Below, in pieces: positions 9,083 to 17,282 of a DNA stretch of 64,000 bases. The notes below the pieces were generated by a model. The model was not told the DNA's origin and made no database searches. It was given only the letters and a program-made list of their open reading frames with translations. Source of the stretch: a bacterium. GTDB lineage: Bacteria > Actinomycetota > Acidimicrobiia > Spongiisociales > Spongiisociaceae. How positions within the stretch are numbered: position 1 is the stretch's first letter; each line of letters opens with the position of its first letter. The position numbers were made by a program, and so were the translations under genes. Location of the stretch: positions 1-64,000 of the forward strand of contig JAPPGV010000011.1 of assembly GCA_028821235.1 (NCBI GenBank), given 5' to 3'.

Positions 9083-10072
9083 ATGGCCGGGCTCACGGCG
9101 GATCAGTCGGACCGGTTCCACGATGACGGGTACCTGATCGTAGAAGATGTTCTGACCGGAGAGGACCTCGCCGCGATCGAAGCCGAGTACCGGAGGATCG
9201 TCGATCGGGTCTCAGCCGACCTGGCCCTCGAGGGAAAGCTGCGGCCGCTTACCGGAACCACCTTCTCGGAGTGCTACATCGAGGCCATGCAGCAACTCGA
9301 CGACATGTACGATCTCTACCAGCACCTCGACATCTCCCTCCCGCTGCTCGAGGACCTCGACCACGGCCACACCATGAACGCCGGGCCCGAGGTGTTCCGC
9401 CTCCTCACCAACCCGCGCCTGCTCGACATCGTGGAGTCGGTGCTCGGACCGGAGATCTATTCCAACCCGGTCCAGCACACCCGGATCAAGCCGCCCGTCC
9501 GCCATCTGCCGGAGGCGGCGCTCGACGCCAACATCGCCGCCACCCTGTGGCACCAGGACTCCGCCGTGATCGATACCGAGGCCGACGAGACCGACATGCT
9601 GACGATATGGCTCGCCGTGACGGATGCCACCCTCGAGAACGGGTGCCTGATCGTGGAACGCGGCAGCCATCGGGAGGAGATGACCCTTCACTGTCCGGGC
9701 AAGGTCTTCCCCGCCGAGATCTACATCCCCGAGTCGATCATCGACGACGGCCGGGTCATTCCCATGGAGGTGCCGGCCGGGGGCGCGATCCTCCTGCACA
9801 AGCTGACCGAGCACGGTTCCCTGGACAACCACAGCGACGACATACGGTGGAGTTTCGACCTCCGTTACCAGCCCATCGGCCAACCCACCGGCCGATCCGT
9901 CTTCCCCGGCTTCATCGCCCGCAGCCAGACCCGCCGCGAGCAGGTAGTCACGGACCCCGAAGAGTGGGCGAACCTGTGGTGGGACGCCCGGGACCGTATC
10001 GCCGACGGCTTGACGCCGATGCGCCTGAACGCCCGATGGGAGGCCAACGCCCGCCAGCCCATCTGCGCCTGA
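9083..10072 (+). CDS. Phytanoyl-CoA dioxygenase-family Fe(II)/2-oxoglutarate oxygenase
   Basis: This 329-residue protein has the PhyH double-stranded beta-helix signature. The proximal metal ligands are His157 and Asp159 (WHQDS). The distal His is probably His244 in TEHGSLDNHS, followed by an Arg-containing RWSFDLRYQP segment expected to bind 2-oxoglutarate. The ATG at 9083 is chosen because GGAGGTGAG precedes it; a longer reading from 9032 has no ribosome site. It starts about 90 bases after the kinase-regulator stop and may be co-transcribed with it or separate. PhyH-family members hydroxylate very varied small molecules, and several marine bacteria carry many copies. The substrate cannot be read from the sequence. 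Confidence 0.85.
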   Translation: MAGLTADQSDRFHDDGYLIVEDVLTGEDLAAIEAEYRRIVDRVSADLALEGKLRPLTGTTFSECYIEAMQQLDDMYDLYQHLDISLPLLEDLDHGHTMNAGPEVFRLLTNPRLLDIVESVLGPEIYSNPVQHTRIKPPVRHLPEAALDANIAATLWHQDSAVIDTEADETDMLTIWLAVTDATLENGCLIVERGSHREEMTLHCPGKVFPAEIYIPESIIDDGRVIPMEVPAGGAILLHKLTEHGSLDNHSDDIRWSFDLRYQPIGQPTGRSVFPGFIARSQTRREQVVTDPEEWANLWWDARDRIADGLTPMRLNARWEANARQPICA

Positions 10073-10096
10073 CCGGGCTCGTTCCCACCCGGCCGC

Positions 10097-11860
10097 TCAG
10101 CAGATCGTGGTGCGCTCCTCGGGAAGAACGAGGTCGATCAGGGCCCGGTGGATGATCTCGTTGGCGCATTCGTTGTTGGGATACACGCCGTGCGCGAAGT
10201 GCTCGGCTTGGACGAGGTAGCCGTTCGACAGCGTCTCCTCCACCAGTTCGACCGACTCGCTGAGCGGCGTTGCCGGATCCCGCGGGTTGCCGATGACCAC
10301 GATCGGTACATCGCCGCCGTCGAGCGTTCCACCGAACGCGGCCCGATCCAGAAGGTCGTAGAACGGGCATGTTCCCGGCGCCGTGAACTCGAGGTGGGCC
10401 AGCAGCGGCAGCTCCCGGCGCACCGCCTCCTCCATCGCCGTCTCGTCGGACAGCCGCACGTGGCGATCGAGTTGCGGGTGCAGCACCCAGGAGTCGAGGC
10501 AGTTGACGTGCTCCACGAAGGTGGTCCCGCCGTGGCTGTCCCCGAGTTGGAACCGAGCCAACTCTGCGAGGAGGGACGGATCGTCTTCCTCGACCAGTAA
10601 CGCGTAGCCAATCCAGAGGTAGGGCCAAGCTTCCTCGCTGTACAGCGGCGTGATGATCGCCAGTGCTCCGGCGAGCGGGTTCCCACCCGTAGCCTCGGCC
10701 ACCGCGTCGAGCGCGCCCACGTTCTCCTTGAAATACCCGCGCGGGTCGCCGTCGTTGTACATCGGGCATTCGGGCTGATCGCACGCGTCGAGGGCTTCCC
10801 CCAGCAGCACTTCGAACTGGCGGAGCTCGTCGATCACGTTGGCTACGCGCGCCTCAACCGTGCTGACGTCGTCCAGCGGGTTGTCCGCGCCGTCCACCAC
10901 CATGGCTCGCACCGACTCGGGGAACAACGTGGCGTACCAGACGCCGAGGGCGGCGCCGTATGACACGCCGAAGTAACTGACCTGATCCGCTCCGAGCGCC
11001 TTGCGGATCTCGTCCATATCGTGGGCCACGTACTCGCTGTGCAATAGTCCCGCCGCAGCGCCCATCGACTCCACGCAGAGCAGCGCCGCCTCCTCGGCCG
11101 CAGCGAATTCCTCGGCGGCGTCGAACGGGAGTTCCACCTGCGACAGCAGCGCGAGCTGCGCCCCGGGCTCGCCGCACACGAAGGGCGGCTCCGAGCGCCC
11201 CACGCCGCGGGGGTCGAAGCCGACGATGTCGAACCGTTCGAGCACCGGTGCGGTGAAGATCACGCCGGGACCCTCGAGCGCCCACGCAGCCATATCGATG
11301 CCGCTGGCGCCAGGTCCTCCGGGGTTCACCACCAGGTAGCCGATGCGCCGGTCCGGATCGGTGGCGCGGTGCACGGCGATGGTGAGCGCCAACTCTCCCG
11401 CATCCGGGTCGCGGTAGTCGAGCGGCACCGTCACCACGCCGCACTCGAGCCCCTCATACTCACATTCGATCCACCGCACGGTGCGCTCAGGCACCGCAGG
11501 GCTCCCATCCGTGCTACCCGCGGCGCTAGTCTCTTCGACCGGTTCTGCCGCGTCTCCTTCGGCCTGTCTGTCCGGGTCGTTCGTAGCATCCGTGCCTGCG
11601 ACGGAAGTGATGGTGGTCGCCACGCTCGGATCAGAACCAGTCGTCACCGTCGCGCCGGGCGCGGTGGACGTGGTGGTAGCCGGCTCGCTAAGGGCGGAAA
11701 TAGAGGTGGTGGTGGCCGGCTCGCTCACCGTGGAGGCCGCAGTCGTGCCGGCCGTTTCGGCGACCTCCCCACCGGCAGCATCGTCCTGTGACGAGCATGC
11801 CGCTGCCAGCAACACGAGCACCATAACCGCTCTAAAGATGCGGCCCCGATCGAGGCCCAT
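10097..11860 (-). CDS. Secreted TAP-like alpha/beta-hydrolase lipoprotein
   Basis: This is a 587-residue exported hydrolase of the tripeptidyl-aminopeptidase (SCO/TAP) type. The N-terminus is a lipoprotein signal with Cys22 in LLAAAC, followed by a Ser/Thr-rich linker of about 100 residues. The catalytic core has YFGVSYGAALG (nucleophilic Ser), an oxyanion motif NPGGPGASG, the acid in IGNPRDPATP and His in AEHFAHGVY. The last ~100 residues match the TAP C-terminal domain. The ATG at 11860 puts the signal peptide at the extreme N-terminus and has GGTGGTGA upstream; an ATG at 11896 is also possible. It faces the dioxygenase gene tail to tail. A likely role is removing N-terminal peptides or cleaving esters outside the cell. 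Confidence 0.85.
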   Translation of the reverse strand: MGLDRGRIFRAVMVLVLLAAACSSQDDAAGGEVAETAGTTAASTVSEPATTTSISALSEPATTTSTAPGATVTTGSDPSVATTITSVAGTDATNDPDRQAEGDAAEPVEETSAAGSTDGSPAVPERTVRWIECEYEGLECGVVTVPLDYRDPDAGELALTIAVHRATDPDRRIGYLVVNPGGPGASGIDMAAWALEGPGVIFTAPVLERFDIVGFDPRGVGRSEPPFVCGEPGAQLALLSQVELPFDAAEEFAAAEEAALLCVESMGAAAGLLHSEYVAHDMDEIRKALGADQVSYFGVSYGAALGVWYATLFPESVRAMVVDGADNPLDDVSTVEARVANVIDELRQFEVLLGEALDACDQPECPMYNDGDPRGYFKENVGALDAVAEATGGNPLAGALAIITPLYSEEAWPYLWIGYALLVEEDDPSLLAELARFQLGDSHGGTTFVEHVNCLDSWVLHPQLDRHVRLSDETAMEEAVRRELPLLAHLEFTAPGTCPFYDLLDRAAFGGTLDGGDVPIVVIGNPRDPATPLSESVELVEETLSNGYLVQAEHFAHGVYPNNECANEIIHRALIDLVLPEERTTIC

Positions 11861-12214
11861 TTCACCACCACGCAGTCGTGAAGTGTCCCGAGACATGATG
11901 CAGCCCCCGTGGAGTGGTCCGGTGAACGGCAAATCCTATCCGTGATCCGGGTCTACAGACCACCCGGCTTGCCGGGCTCAGATCCCCAGGTCAAGTGTCG
12001 AGGAGCCAGGCGAGCTTCGAGGTCGAGATTGCGATAAGGTCCGGCGGCTCCGTATCGAGCACCCTGCGCGTGGCCACGTTCCCCGCCACAGAACCTGCGA
12101 TTTTGAAAGCCACACTTTCGATTTCGGGTGTTTTTTGAAAGGCACGTTGTCAAAATTGGAGGGTTCCACAGATTCTCGGCTCCACGTCGATGTAGTTCCG
12201 TCGCGGTGATGGCT
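11861..12214. other. 354-base intergenic region with an A+T-rich repeat cluster
   Basis: It lies between the end of the DUF4143 ATPase gene and the start of the TAP-like hydrolase gene, both on the minus strand, so it should carry the hydrolase promoter. At 12101-12113 and 12133-12145 there is an imperfect direct repeat, TTTTGAAAGSCAC. GAAAG (12105-12109) pairs with CTTTC (12115-12119), and TTTTGA (12133-12138) is mirrored by TCAAAA (12150-12155). This could be an operator or a worn mobile-element end. No gene seen. Confidence 0.4.
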
Positions 12215-13498
12215 TCACGGCCCCAGCGACGTGATGGGTGTCACGCACACCCCGTCGGGGCGCTCGAACGCATAGCCGGTGGCGGTCACCACGATCAGCC
12301 GCGACGGGGCACCTTGCGAGGCGCTGTCGACTCTGGTCCGGAGCCTGATGAGAGCTTCCGCGGCCTTGTCGATGGCGTCGCGGCCGCCCAGCTTGACCTC
12401 CGCCGCCGCCCAGCGGCCGTCCCGTTGGGTTATCACCAGGTCCACCTCGAGACCCTGGCTGTCGCGATAGTGGGAGAGAGTGGCCCGGTTGGCGCCCGCG
12501 TACACCTGGAGGTCGCGCGTGACCATGGATTCGAAGAGCCGGCCGGCAAAGCGCAGATCCCGCATCAGGGCAGGCACCCCCGTGTCGAGTACGGCCACCG
12601 TCAGGGAGGGATCGGCAAGGTGGAGTTTGGGGGCCTTGCGCGCCTGCGCCCGGGAGGCCAGGTGCGGTCTCCAGGCCGGTACCAGCTCCACCACGAACAG
12701 GCGACCAAGCGCATCGAGGTATCGGGGAACGGTGCGCCGCTCCAACTTCGCCTGTTCGTTACCGGGCGCCGTGTCCGCTGCCAGCGTGGTGTGTTTGACG
12801 TCTGTAGCCACGTTCCTGGCTATCGAGACCAGCAGGCGCTCCATCTTGAGAGGATTCCGCTCGACACCGTCCACCCTCGACACGTCGGTTCGGGTGATCT
12901 CGGACAGGTAAGCCCGGGCCGCGTCACGCGCGGCGTCGACGCTCGCTCCGATGTGCTGGGGCCATCCGCCTCGGCAGGCCAGCCTGAGGACGTGTTCGAG
13001 GGAGTAGCCCTGGTCGGTGGCCTGGCAGGGCCCGCCCTCCAGAATGTCGCCGAGCGATATCCTTCCGTCTGACTCGCCGGACTCGAAGAGGCTCATGGGA
13101 CGCATGCGCACCCGGATGATCCGGCCGGCGCCCGAATGCCTGGTGATGTCGTCCGGAGGGTTGGCGGAGCCGGTGAGAATGAACTGGCCTTTGAGGCCTC
13201 GAGCATCGCAGGCCCGGCGCATGGGGTTCCAGATGCCCGGCGCCAGTTGCCATTCATCGAGCAGGCGTGGCGTCTCTCCGGCAAGGATGCCACCGGGCTC
13301 CATACCGGCCAAGAGGGCTTCGTTCGCGCGTTCGTCGAGGTACACGGCGCTCCGGGCAAACCTTCGACCGGTCCATGTCTTGCCGCAGGCCCTCGGGCCC
13401 TCCACCACGACGGCGGGCATCGTCTCCAGGGCAGAACGCATCTCGCCGTCCACGATCCTGGCTAGGTAGCCGGTAGGCGTGATCGTGTCCGGTACCAC
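12215..13498 (-). CDS. AAA_14/DUF4143 ATPase with nuclease-like C-terminus
   Basis: This 427-residue protein has an N-terminal P-loop ATPase and a C-terminal DUF4143 domain. Walker A reads GPRACGKT (residues ~34-41; the family usually has GPRQVGKT), Walker B is in RLLDEWQL, and the sensor motif ILTGSAN follows. Near the C-terminus GLEVDLVI ... AAEVKLGG resembles the D...ExK core of PD-(D/E)XK nucleases. Translation starts at a GTG. The family is widespread, patchily distributed and of unknown function; many copies look recently transferred. It is a single gene, with no partner of similar spacing on either side. Confidence 0.85.
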   Translation of the reverse strand: MVPDTITPTGYLARIVDGEMRSALETMPAVVVEGPRACGKTWTGRRFARSAVYLDERANEALLAGMEPGGILAGETPRLLDEWQLAPGIWNPMRRACDARGLKGQFILTGSANPPDDITRHSGAGRIIRVRMRPMSLFESGESDGRISLGDILEGGPCQATDQGYSLEHVLRLACRGGWPQHIGASVDAARDAARAYLSEITRTDVSRVDGVERNPLKMERLLVSIARNVATDVKHTTLAADTAPGNEQAKLERRTVPRYLDALGRLFVVELVPAWRPHLASRAQARKAPKLHLADPSLTVAVLDTGVPALMRDLRFAGRLFESMVTRDLQVYAGANRATLSHYRDSQGLEVDLVITQRDGRWAAAEVKLGGRDAIDKAAEALIRLRTRVDSASQGAPSRLIVVTATGYAFERPDGVCVTPITSLGP

Positions 13499-13542
13499 CC
13501 GCTGTCCTTTCTCGCGATCTCCGCTGTGCAGACCCTGGCAAA

Positions 13543-13576
13543 GCTATATGCCACTTTAGCGGCGTTCAATATGCCA
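13543..13576 (-). promoter_or_regulatory. Possible promoter/operator upstream of the DUF4143 ATPase
   Basis: On the minus strand TTGAAC (13569-13564) and TATAGC (13548-13543) are separated by 15 bases, an acceptable if short sigma-70-like spacing, about 45 bases before the GTG start. The octamer ATATGCCA occurs twice on the plus strand (13546-13553 and 13569-13576), 23 bases apart, so two helical turns. That spacing would suit a dimeric repressor. No experimental support. Confidence 0.3.
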
Positions 13577-13707
13577 ATAAACCGGCTGGCTTAGCCCAGG
13601 CCCCGGTCCGACAGCAATTGTCGGAACCTGTGGCCACATCGGCGAGTGGGCGCAGGTCAAAGGCGGATGTATTCCCGGGCCGATCCGTAACCGTTAACGT
13701 GCCCGGC

Positions 13708-15372
13708 ATGATGACGGGGGCCAGGGCCCTGGCGGAGATGCTGGACGGGTACGGGGTGACCCATGTCTTCATGGTGCCGGCCGTCCTACGGCGAACACTT
13801 GCGGAACTGGAGCGGTTCGGGGTGCGGCGCATCCACACCCACGGGGAGAAGCCGGCCGCGTACATGGCCGACGGGTACGCCAGGATGTCGGGCAGGCCCG
13901 GGGTATGCATGGCCCAGGCGGTGGGGGCGCTGAATCTGGCCGCCGGCCTCAGGGACGCGCATCTGGCCAGCTCTCCCGTCATCGCCCTCTCAGGAGGTCG
14001 CGACCCGGTAGCAACCGGCAAGGGTGTCTACCAGGAGGTGGACGACCTCCCCGCCTTCGTCAACGTCACCAAGTTCAGCGCTGAGGTTGGCTCGGTGGAG
14101 CGGATACCCGATCTGGTCCGGCAGGCATTCCGCTCGGCGGTGTCAGGCCGTCCCGGCCCGGCCCACCTCCAGTTCGTCGGTAACGAAGGCCAGGTCGACC
14201 TCGAGGAGGGAGACCTCGATCCCTCTGTCGAGCCACGATTCGCCTCGGTACCGCCTGAGCGTTCCCTCCCCGACCCGCGGGCCGTGGCGGCCGCGATCGA
14301 CTTGCTCGAGCGCGCCGAGCGGCCGGTGCTTGTGGCGGGCGGTGGCGTGCGAGCCTCCTGGGCCGCAGGCGAGCTGGTGGCTGTTGCGGAACGGCTCTCC
14401 ATCCCCGTCGTGACCTCCCTCAACGGGAAGGACACGATTCCAGGGAACCATCCCCTATGCGTCGGTGTCGTGGGCACCTACTCGCGGAGCGCAGCCAACC
14501 GGGTCGTCAACCAGGCCGACCTGGTGTGTTTCGTCGGGTCGAGCACCGGCAGCATGACGACCCACTTCTGGCAGGTTCCGGAACCCGGGGTCCCCGCCAT
14601 CCAGATTGACATCGACCCGGAAATGCTGGGTCGCAACTACCCGCTGCGGGTCGCGATCAACGCCGATGCCCGGGAAGCTCTCGCCGCCATTCTCGGAGGA
14701 ACCGGCCCAACCCGTGCGAGCCGGGAGGAGTGGCTCGCCACCGCCCGAGGTGAGGTGGCTGCGTGGCGCCGGCAACATCTGGGGCACCTTCGCTCGGATG
14801 CGGTGCCGATCCGTCCGGAGCGGATCTGCACGGAGTTGACGGACCTCGTGCCTGACGACGCGTGCGTGGTGGTGGACACCGGCCACGCCGGGATGTGGAT
14901 GGGCGGCATGTTCGACACCCGCACACCCGAGCAGCGCTACCTCCGCAGCGCCGGACACCTCGGCTGGGCGTTCCCCGCCGCGCTGGGCGCCAAGTGCGCC
15001 GCCCCGGACCGCCCCGTGGTCTGCTTCACCGGCGACGCCGGGCTCTGGTACCACATCGCCGAGATCGAGACCGCCGTCCGGTGGGGCATCAACACGGTGA
15101 CCGTGGTCAACAACAACTCCTCGGGCAACCAGTCCGCCCGCGGCTTCGACCGGGCCTACGGAGGGGAGCAAACCCCGGAGGGACGCCGCCTGTGGACCTT
15201 CACCGACGTGGACTTCGCCGCGCTCGCCGAGGGGATGGGTGCGATGGGAATCCGGGTGGAGGAGCCCGGCCAGATCGGCCCCGCCCTCGACCGCGCCCTG
15301 GAGGCGGAGCGACCCGTCATCATCGACGTAGTCACCGACGTCGAGGCAATGGCCCCCCTCGCCGTGGTTTGA
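13708..15372 (+). CDS. Acetolactate-synthase-like ThDP-dependent enzyme
   Basis: This 554-residue protein is the second thiamine-diphosphate enzyme of the window. It has the three-domain pattern of acetolactate synthase and benzoylformate-decarboxylase relatives. The activating Glu lies in HGEKPAAYMADGYAR (near residue 50), the central domain starts around residue 190, and the cofactor motif is GDAGLWYHIAEIE ... NNNSSGNQ. Xsc-specific features such as GFQETDQ and the RRDAL tail are absent, so it is not a second Xsc. The ATG at 13708 has no clear ribosome site; leaderless translation or a GTG at 13699 is possible. It converges with the SLC23-type permease gene 21 bases away. Reaction unknown; carboligation or decarboxylation of a 2-oxo acid is expected. 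Confidence 0.8.
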   Translation: MMTGARALAEMLDGYGVTHVFMVPAVLRRTLAELERFGVRRIHTHGEKPAAYMADGYARMSGRPGVCMAQAVGALNLAAGLRDAHLASSPVIALSGGRDPVATGKGVYQEVDDLPAFVNVTKFSAEVGSVERIPDLVRQAFRSAVSGRPGPAHLQFVGNEGQVDLEEGDLDPSVEPRFASVPPERSLPDPRAVAAAIDLLERAERPVLVAGGGVRASWAAGELVAVAERLSIPVVTSLNGKDTIPGNHPLCVGVVGTYSRSAANRVVNQADLVCFVGSSTGSMTTHFWQVPEPGVPAIQIDIDPEMLGRNYPLRVAINADAREALAAILGGTGPTRASREEWLATARGEVAAWRRQHLGHLRSDAVPIRPERICTELTDLVPDDACVVVDTGHAGMWMGGMFDTRTPEQRYLRSAGHLGWAFPAALGAKCAAPDRPVVCFTGDAGLWYHIAEIETAVRWGINTVTVVNNNSSGNQSARGFDRAYGGEQTPEGRRLWTFTDVDFAALAEGMGAMGIRVEEPGQIGPALDRALEAERPVIIDVVTDVEAMAPLAVV

Positions 15373-15393
15373 CGGCTGATGCTCCCTCGTGCG

Positions 15394-17130
15394 CTAGCGG
15401 GGGCCGTCCACCGTTACGGTGACGACATCCACCCCGTGGTACTTCTGGTGGCGTACCGACGACGCGTAGTGCTCCAGCAGGCGGAACGAGATCTCCCGGA
15501 CGTCGGTTATCTCGGAGGCTTCGCCCAGGTATGACAGGCGGTCCTCCAGGTTCTCCCTGTCCGACGCGCACACGAACTCGAGCTCCGCCCCCTCTGCACG
15601 GGACCGGGCGGCCACCGCCAGGCGGCGCTCGTCCTCGGCCTGGTCCTGGGCCGTCTCCAGGCTGGACAGGGTCTCCTCGCCGACCAGGACCAGCCTCTCC
15701 GCCGAGTCCGAGTCCCACCCGACCTTGGAGGCGAACCTGCGGAGGAAGTCTCCGAGTTTCGGCAGCGTTTCCGAGTCGAGTCCGAGCTCCAACCGCATGC
15801 GCCGGGGGCCGGTCACCTCTATGAAGGACGTCATGAGAATGGCGACGATCGCTCCTGACGTCATCCCGTTTCCGAGCAACACCCCCAAGAACCCCTTACC
15901 CAGCAGATCGGGGTAGATCACCTGGTTCTGGAAGCCCACGCCGATCCAGAAGGCCAGTCCCGCCACCACGGCCTTGCGATGGTCGAGGCCATCCTGGAGG
16001 ACGATCTTCACGCCCTGGATGAACAGCAGAGCGAGCAGGACGGCGATGTACGCGGCCGCCACCGGCGCCGGGATACCGATCAGGAGAGCCGTCGCCTTGG
16101 GCAGGAACGCCACGGCCAGGAAGATGATGCCGATTACAGCGCCGACCCTCCGCGCCGCGATGCCCGTGACCTCGGCCAGCGAGACGCTTGACGAGTAGGT
16201 CGTGTTGGGAAGGGTTCCCGCCAGGCCGGAAAGCAGGTTGCCCGTTCCGTCGGCGTTCAGCGCCCCCTGCACCACGCGGAAGTCGGTTGCCTGCCGGCGG
16301 CGCCGGGAAACCCGCTGGATGGCCACCCCGTCACCCAGGGTTTCTATCGCTCCCACGAGCGTCACGACCACGAACGCAGGGAGCAGCGCCCAGAACTCGG
16401 GGCCGGGAGTGACTTCCAGTCCGGGCCAGCCGCCCGATGGCACGCCCACCCAGGGGGCCTCCAGCACGGGTCCCACGTCATACAGTCCGAACAGGGCCGC
16501 CACACCGCAACCGACGGCGATTCCGATGACCGGCGACCACAGCCGGACCGCCGATGGGGCCCGCAACACCAGCCCGGCCACCGTGACCAGGGTCGCCACA
16601 GCAGCGGCCGGCGCGGCAGCCGACGACATTCCCTCGGGTACGTCCGTCAGCGAGTCGAACACGACCGGCATGACCGTGGCTGTGATGAGCATGATCACGG
16701 TTCCCGAGACGACCGGGGTGAATATGCGACGGAGCAGCGAGAGCCGGGCTGCCATCAGGTACTGGAACAGGGACGAGACCACGATCAGGCTGGCCATCGT
16801 GGCGGGTCCGCCCTCCACCAGCGCCGCGACGCAGACTGCTATGAACGCCCCGGAGGTTCCCATGACGAGCACGTACCCGGCGCCTATGCGTCCCCATTTC
16901 ACGGCCTGGAGCACGGTGGTCACGCCGCTTACGATCAGCGCTGCGAACACGGCCCAGGAGATGTAGGACTCCGGCTGTTCCGCCACCCTGGCGACGATCA
17001 CCACCGTCAGGACGATCGGCGCGACGATTATCGTGGCGGCCTGCAGACCGGCCCCGGCCGTCACGGCGGGCGGGGGGTTCTCCTCCGGTTCGTAGCGTAC
17101 GTTCCGGTTCTCGCGTTCGGCGGCCGCCAT
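15394..17130 (-). CDS. SLC23/NCS2-type permease with C-terminal GHKL-like tail
   Basis: This 578-residue membrane protein has about 12-14 hydrophobic spans between residues 25 and 430 and resembles uracil/xanthine permeases. After the last span comes a hydrophilic domain of ~140 residues. It includes LVLVGEETLSSL and ends with REISFRLLEHYASSVRHQKY and a VVTVTVDG strand, an arrangement like a worn ATPase of the anti-sigma/histidine-kinase fold. The ATG at 17130 follows AAGGAGG. It lies downstream of the SauS-like dehydrogenase and the PP2C gene on the same strand, so it may import that enzyme's substrate. Nucleobase transport is the family default; an organic sulfonate is inference from context. 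Confidence 0.82.
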   Translation of the reverse strand: MAAAERENRNVRYEPEENPPPAVTAGAGLQAATIIVAPIVLTVVIVARVAEQPESYISWAVFAALIVSGVTTVLQAVKWGRIGAGYVLVMGTSGAFIAVCVAALVEGGPATMASLIVVSSLFQYLMAARLSLLRRIFTPVVSGTVIMLITATVMPVVFDSLTDVPEGMSSAAAPAAAVATLVTVAGLVLRAPSAVRLWSPVIGIAVGCGVAALFGLYDVGPVLEAPWVGVPSGGWPGLEVTPGPEFWALLPAFVVVTLVGAIETLGDGVAIQRVSRRRRQATDFRVVQGALNADGTGNLLSGLAGTLPNTTYSSSVSLAEVTGIAARRVGAVIGIIFLAVAFLPKATALLIGIPAPVAAAYIAVLLALLFIQGVKIVLQDGLDHRKAVVAGLAFWIGVGFQNQVIYPDLLGKGFLGVLLGNGMTSGAIVAILMTSFIEVTGPRRMRLELGLDSETLPKLGDFLRRFASKVGWDSDSAERLVLVGEETLSSLETAQDQAEDERRLAVAARSRAEGAELEFVCASDRENLEDRLSYLGEASEITDVREISFRLLEHYASSVRHQKYHGVDVVTVTVDGPR

Positions 17131-17282
17131 CGCCTCTCCTCCTTGTGGTACCCACCAACCTTGCCGTCCGATCGGACGGCACTACTGAGCGGTCTCTCGG
17201 CCCCGCTGAGTACGTTCATGATAAGAGCCGGAAGGTGCCGCGGACGGGGTTTGGCGGTCCCTGAGGGCCCAGTTGAGGTTGC

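Noticed and set aside
11953-12153. 66-residue open frame on the minus strand.
   Set aside because: It runs through the repeat cluster, is Cys/Arg/Lys-biased and has no ribosome site.
12128-13072. 314-residue open frame antisense to the DUF4143 ATPase.
   Set aside because: It is the mirror of a gene with clear motifs and is rich in His/Arg/Gly as expected of a high-G+C shadow frame.
13708-15372. A second sulfoacetaldehyde acetyltransferase.
   Set aside because: The Xsc-specific GFQETDQ and RRDAL-type tail are missing, so only the general ThDP-enzyme fold is claimed.
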